Assembly: GCA_029781075.1 (NCBI GenBank)
Contig: JAKOXJ010000016.1
Coordinates: 1 to 8,769, forward strand
DNA length: 8,769 nucleotides
From: a bacterium
GTDB lineage: Bacteria > Patescibacteriota > Saccharimonadia > Saccharimonadales > HK-STAS-PATE-42
Reading direction: 5' to 3'
The position numbers and the translations under genes were made by a program. Shown piece by piece: positions 5,876-8,769 of the stretch. The notes under the pieces are model-generated. The model was given only the letters and a program-made list of their open reading frames with translations. It did no database searches and was not told the origin of the DNA. Each line of letters begins with the position of its first letter. The stretch's first letter is position 1.

Positions 5876-6763
5876 ATGCAAAATACGACCGTTCTAAATA
5901 TTGACAGTGTCACCAAGTTCTTTGGCAAGCAGAAGGCCTTAGATAACGTCACATTCAAAGTTAAGAAAGGTGAGATATTTGGTTTTTTAGGTCCTAATGG
6001 GGCCGGTAAATCTACCACAATAAGGTGCATAATGGACACAATCCGACCCGAAAAAGGCGAGGTTAAGATATTCGGCCAGAATGCCAATCGAGAAAAATCC
6101 AGCACCAACCTAAAGATAAAGGTTGGGTACGTTCCCGCAGAACCAAATTTGTACCCCAATTGGACAGTAGATAGACATATAAAATTTACCGAAAACACAT
6201 TTAGTGTATCTCCCAATAAATCAACTGAACTAAAAAAAATCTTAGATATAAAAGGCGACAAAAAGGTTGGTACACTTTCCACCGGAAATCACCAAAAACT
6301 TGCCATTATCCTGGCCCTCCTTCACGAACCAGAACTACTTATACTCGACGAGCCGACAAGAGGCCTAGACCCACTCTTCAGGACCACCCTCCACCAGCTT
6401 CTGCGCAAATACCAAGAAGGAGGTGGGACAATCCTACTATCTTCACATGACTTATATGAAGTAGAGGAACTCTGCGATAATGTTGCAATCATCAGAGAAG
6501 GCAAACTAGTCAACGACACAAGCCTGAGCAAGCTAAAAAAAGCTGGATCTCACAGCGTAAAGGTTACTTTCAAAAAAAACATCCCTAAAGAGCTCCAGGG
6601 TCTAACAACAGAAGATTACATCATCTCAAGAAAGACTGCCACCTTTATAATAAAAGGGGAGTTAGGCCCCCTCCTAGATATCCTTGCCAAGAACGAAGTC
6701 CAGGATCTGAGCATCTCTAGCCCATCGCTAGAAGACATATTTCAGGAGATATATACATCATGA
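5876..6763 (+). CDS. ABC-2 type transporter ATP-binding protein
   Basis: The 295-residue ATPase couples ATP hydrolysis to export by the permease encoded next. Walker A GPNGAGKST is at 39-47, and the Q-loop region is VGYVPAEPNLYP (83-94). The signature motif reads LSTGNHQKL (134-142) instead of LSGGQ, Walker B LLILDEP is at 154-160, the D-loop GLDP follows, and the H-loop is LLSSHDL (187-193). LSTGN-like signatures are usual in the CcmA/NatA-like exporter branch. After the nucleotide-binding domain a C-terminal extension ends in SSPSLEDIFQEIY (281-293), as in ABC-2 drug, polymer or bacteriocin exporters of the DUF4162 type. ATG 5876 is preceded directly by an in-frame TAG, so it is the first possible start. 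An imperfect palindrome (5861-5875) abuts the start. The stop overlaps the permease start (ATGA, 6760-6763). The substrate is unknown. Confidence 0.93.
   Translation: MQNTTVLNIDSVTKFFGKQKALDNVTFKVKKGEIFGFLGPNGAGKSTTIRCIMDTIRPEKGEVKIFGQNANREKSSTNLKIKVGYVPAEPNLYPNWTVDRHIKFTENTFSVSPNKSTELKKILDIKGDKKVGTLSTGNHQKLAIILALLHEPELLILDEPTRGLDPLFRTTLHQLLRKYQEGGGTILLSSHDLYEVEELCDNVAIIREGKLVNDTSLSKLKKAGSHSVKVTFKKNIPKELQGLTTEDYIISRKTATFIIKGELGPLLDILAKNEVQDLSISSPSLEDIFQEIYTS
6744..6748 (+). promoter_or_regulatory. Shine-Dalgarno site of the ABC permease gene
   Basis: AGGAG lies 11 bases before ATG 6760, inside the end of the ATPase gene. It is the clearest ribosome-binding site in the window and supports the ATGA-overlap start of the permease. 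Confidence 0.6.
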
Positions 6764-7569
6764 AGCTAAGCTATCCACTACTAAAAGAGTCCATAAAAGA
6801 CCATCGCTTAAGATGGCTTACATTCTGCCTTATAGGGCTAGGCTTCCTAATCCTATATATAGCAACTTTCCCGGCTATCCAGAAATCATCCGCCGACTAC
6901 GACAAACTCGTCAGCACTCTGCCAAAAGGAGTTATATCCGCCTTTAATATAACTACTGGGCCTCAAACTCTTATGGGCTATCTTGCCTCAAAACACTTTG
7001 GCTTTACCTGGCCACTTATGCTCATAATGCTGACAGTTTCTTATAGTAGCTATGCCATAGCCCAAGGAGTCCAAGACAAAACTCTGACCTTCCTCCTTTC
7101 TTTGCCTATCTCCAGAAAGAATATTTACCTAACCAGACTTGTTGGAGGGATATTCGGAGTGCTCCTCTTTGTTGTCTTCTCTCAACTACTTGTCATACCA
7201 CTGGCTGGGATATTTGGCTATGACCTAAAAGTCTCAGAGGCTCTACTAATTGGCCTCCTCGGTTTAACCTTTGGGTTATCAGTCCTAGGAATAGGCCTAC
7301 TTGCCTCCGCCATCACCAACGATCCGCGCAAATCAACCGCAGCCATAAGCGGAGTTCTACTCATCTCATACGTCCTCTACCTAATCGCTAGCCTAGAAGC
7401 TAATTTAGATAAACTAAAGTATCTATCTGTATTCCACTACTTCAATCCAGGCAAAGTGATTCTCACAGGGAGACTAGACTCAGCAGATATTCTTGTCCTA
7501 CTTGGCGTCTTCATTTTAAGCTCCTTAATCGGAGTTAGATACTTCAGCAAAAAAGATATCCCAATGTAG
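6760..7569 (+). CDS. ABC-2 type transporter permease
   Basis: A 269-residue integral membrane protein with six hydrophobic segments at about 18-38, 82-102, 125-152, 160-186, 192-212 and 241-262, the usual ABC-2 permease plan. The loop DKTLTFLLSLPISRKNIYLTR, cut here as residues 106-126, is the typical cytoplasmic coupling segment (family pattern of a Leu-rich helix, then PxSR). The C-terminus YFSKKDIPM is also typical. A large hydrophilic loop between the first two segments (about 40-80) lies outside. It is translationally coupled to the ATPase by the ATGA overlap and has its own Shine-Dalgarno site. The pair probably forms a 2+2 exporter. Cargo cannot be told; no peptide, lantibiotic or immunity gene is next to it. 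Confidence 0.9.
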   Translation: MKLSYPLLKESIKDHRLRWLTFCLIGLGFLILYIATFPAIQKSSADYDKLVSTLPKGVISAFNITTGPQTLMGYLASKHFGFTWPLMLIMLTVSYSSYAIAQGVQDKTLTFLLSLPISRKNIYLTRLVGGIFGVLLFVVFSQLLVIPLAGIFGYDLKVSEALLIGLLGLTFGLSVLGIGLLASAITNDPRKSTAAISGVLLISYVLYLIASLEANLDKLKYLSVFHYFNPGKVILTGRLDSADILVLLGVFILSSLIGVRYFSKKDIPM

Positions 7570-7597
7570 GATTCTTAAAAGAAGCAGATAATTCCTT

Positions 7598-7999
7598 CTA
7601 CTTCTCTTTTTTCTTATCTAATTTGTCTAATTTAAACCCCCTAACAACCACATAAATCACTAGACCAGTTGCAACAAGAGTAACCACGGCATTGGCGGCA
7701 ATCCCCCAGGCAATAATGAGCTCTTTACCGCCTCTCTCCAGACCAGTGTGCCAAACCTTTGTCGGCAACGTGGAGCCACCCAAAACAAAGCCAATTATCG
7801 GGCTCACAAAACCATCCACAATAGCCTTAACTGCAGCCCCAGCAGCAGCACCCATGGCAAGTCCAACTGCTAGACCGACAACTCCTTGCTCCCTAATAAA
7901 ATCCACAAAACCTTTGGTATATTTTGTCGCCTTCATTTTCTTCAACTTCTCAGCCTTGCTGATTATCTCATCCTCTACTTTATCTATACTTACACTCAT
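7598..7999 (-). CDS. mscL: large-conductance mechanosensitive channel MscL
   Basis: MscL forms a pentameric channel in the cytoplasmic membrane that opens under high tension and releases solutes during osmotic downshock. The core matches the family: GFVDFIREQGVVGLAVGLAMGAA, split as GFVDFIREQG (30-39) and VVGLAVGLAMG (40-50), then VDGFVSPIIGFVLGG (61-75), a periplasmic loop (76-94) and the second helix (about 95-119), ending in a Lys-rich cytoplasmic tail. LAVG (43-46) corresponds to the pore-constriction region around G22 of the E. coli protein. The N-terminus has about 24 extra, strongly charged residues compared with E. coli MscL; starting at M22 would give a more typical length, so the start is uncertain. 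It is convergent with the ABC permease gene (28 bases between stops) and divergent from folD. Confidence 0.93.
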   Translation of the reverse strand: MSVSIDKVEDEIISKAEKLKKMKATKYTKGFVDFIREQGVVGLAVGLAMGAAAGAAVKAIVDGFVSPIIGFVLGGSTLPTKVWHTGLERGGKELIIAWGIAANAVVTLVATGLVIYVVVRGFKLDKLDKKKEK

Positions 8000-8063
8000 A
8001 TAATACTGAACTTATTAGACTAAATATTCTTTCTACACAACCAAGAGTATACTAGATAGACCA

Positions 8064-8091
8064 ATAACATTCATCCCGTCTCTGTTAAAAT
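8064..8091 (+). promoter_or_regulatory. extended -10 promoter of folD
   Basis: TGTTAAAAT (8083-8091) is an extended -10 (TGn followed by TAAAAT). A -35-like ATAACA (8064-8069, four of six matches to TTGACA) lies 16 bases upstream of TAAAAT. Only 6 bases separate TAAAAT from ATG 8098, so the transcript should begin at or next to the start codon. Confidence 0.55.
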
Positions 8092-8097
8092 ATAGAT

Positions 8098-8769
8098 ATG
8101 AAATACTTAAGAGGCAGTGATCTAGTGGAGTACATCTCCGAAAGACAAAGTAAGCAAGTCAGAAGTCTCATACAAAGCAAAGGGACCCAGCCTGCCCTAG
8201 CCATAATATTCACCAATCCAGATCACCTGCCTAGCAAAAAATACCTAGATTTAAAAAAAGAGAGGGGAGAAGAGTTAGGGATCAAAGTAGACATATTTTC
8301 CATAAGCCAAAAGGAAGCGCCTCAGTTGATTGGCAGATTAGCAAAAGATCCTCAAGTCCATGGCATAATCCTCCAGCTCCCTCTTAATGAACCTTCCGAA
8401 ACCGACGAATTAATAGAACTAATCCCTAAAGAGAAGGATGTAGACGGGCTAACGAAAGAGTCACTTGTCCAGCCTGCAACTGTAGGCGCAATTCTCTGGC
8501 TCCTTGCCGGCTATAATATTGACTTAAGAAATAAGAATATTCTGATAATAGGCCAGGGCAGACTAGTCGGACTACCCATTACGATAGCCCTACAAGACCA
8601 AAACTTATCACCAAAGACCCTTGATGACTCTAACGATCAAAAAGAGCTTGAGGCAGCGGTTAAAGAAGCAGATGTCATTATCTCGGCAGCAGGCTCTCCA
8701 GGCTTGATTAAAAGCGCTATACTTAAAGATAATCAAATAGTAATAGACGCCGGGACAACAGAAGCAGAC
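8098..8769 (+). CDS. folD: FolD, methylenetetrahydrofolate dehydrogenase / methenyltetrahydrofolate cyclohydrolase (3' truncated by window edge)
   Basis: FolD interconverts 5,10-methylene-, 5,10-methenyl- and 10-formyl-tetrahydrofolate in the cytoplasm, feeding purine and formyl-Met synthesis. The visible 224 codons have no stop and probably lack some tens of residues. The active site is intact: Y49 and K53 in KKYLDLKKERGEELGI, Q93 in HGIILQLPL (88-96) and D116 in KDVDGL (113-118), equivalent to Y50, K54, Q98 and D121 of E. coli FolD. The nucleotide-binding motif, usually GRSxxVGxP, reads GQGRLVGLP (152-160), and the usual TPxG stretch reads ATVG (127-130). VIISAAGSPGLI (193-204) and IDAGT (216-220) are as in the family. 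ATG 8098 is the first start after an in-frame TAA (8086-8088). It is divergent from mscL. Confidence 0.95.
   Translation, partial: MKYLRGSDLVEYISERQSKQVRSLIQSKGTQPALAIIFTNPDHLPSKKYLDLKKERGEELGIKVDIFSISQKEAPQLIGRLAKDPQVHGIILQLPLNEPSETDELIELIPKEKDVDGLTKESLVQPATVGAILWLLAGYNIDLRNKNILIIGQGRLVGLPITIALQDQNLSPKTLDDSNDQKELEAAVKEADVIISAAGSPGLIKSAILKDNQIVIDAGTTEAD

Noticed and set aside
5872..6282. Open frame on the - strand opposite the ABC ATPase
   Set aside because: The + strand holds an unmistakable ATPase; the antisense translation shows no motif.
7577..7610. Possible bidirectional terminator between the ABC permease and mscL stops (AAAAGAAG pairing with CTTCT-C-TTTT, then a T run)
   Set aside because: The stem is weak, A/T-rich, has a bulge and a long loop, and overlaps the mscL stop. 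Its place suits a terminator, but the sequence alone does not support it well.
7692..8003. Open frame on the + strand opposite mscL
   Set aside because: Ala/Pro/Thr-rich antisense shadow of mscL, whose family motifs are clear.
1..8769. CRISPR array, insertion sequence, integrase or toxin-antitoxin pair
   Set aside because: No regular direct repeats, terminal inverted repeats, transposase or integrase motifs, or paired small genes were seen.

Overview
The window looks like chromosomal DNA of a small-genome bacterium of the Candidate Phyla Radiation (Patescibacteria), most likely Saccharibacteria (TM7). This is inferred from protein style and gene content, not from a marker gene. In support: fairly A/T-rich coding sequence using many AGA and ATA codons, very tight packing, few Shine-Dalgarno sites in front of first genes, and CPR-like versions of FolD, MscL and the delta' clamp-loader subunit. 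TGA is a normal stop here (rluA-family gene, ABC ATPase gene), so this is not a TGA=Gly lineage. No stretch over 300 bases lacks a gene, and nothing looks like an insertion sequence, phage or CRISPR array.

Layout. (1) Positions 2-481, + strand: the 3' part of a gene resembling the C-terminal half of a C39/papain-like cysteine peptidase, cut by the window edge. (2) Positions 478-2211, - strand: an RluA-family pseudouridine synthase gene followed by a delta'-like clamp-loader gene. Its stop overlaps the stop of the peptidase-like gene by 4 bases. (3) Positions 2222-2397: divergent promoters, a tRNA-Lys(CTT) gene with encoded CCA, and an intrinsic terminator. (4) Positions 2412-2939: a Nudix hydrolase with an N-terminal membrane anchor. 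(5) Positions 2977-5477: a three-gene module made of a surface lamin-tail-domain (LTD) protein, a VTC-domain polyphosphate-polymerase-like protein and a DUF4956 membrane protein. A small DUF1801 protein gene follows closely (5490-5831). (6) Positions 5876-7569: an ABC-2 type ATPase and permease pair with a 4-base ATGA overlap. (7) Positions 7598-7999, - strand: MscL, convergent with the permease gene. (8) Positions 8098-8769, + strand: folD, running off the window end.

How the genes work together. rluA/holB, the tRNA and folD are housekeeping functions (RNA modification, replication, translation, one-carbon metabolism). The LTD-VTC-DUF4956 block is the most interesting part. The predicted catalytic domain of a VTC-type polymerase lies next to a multi-span membrane protein and an anchored, secreted LTD protein. 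This suggests an envelope-associated system that makes or handles an anionic polymer or modifies the surface. VTC and DUF4956 are known to co-occur in bacteria, often with CotH-kinase genes, but their joint role is not established to my knowledge. No CotH gene is present in this window.

Several first-in-operon genes have a -10-like hexamer only 6-10 bases before the start codon. This hints at leaderless transcription, whereas the internal ABC permease gene has a good Shine-Dalgarno site.
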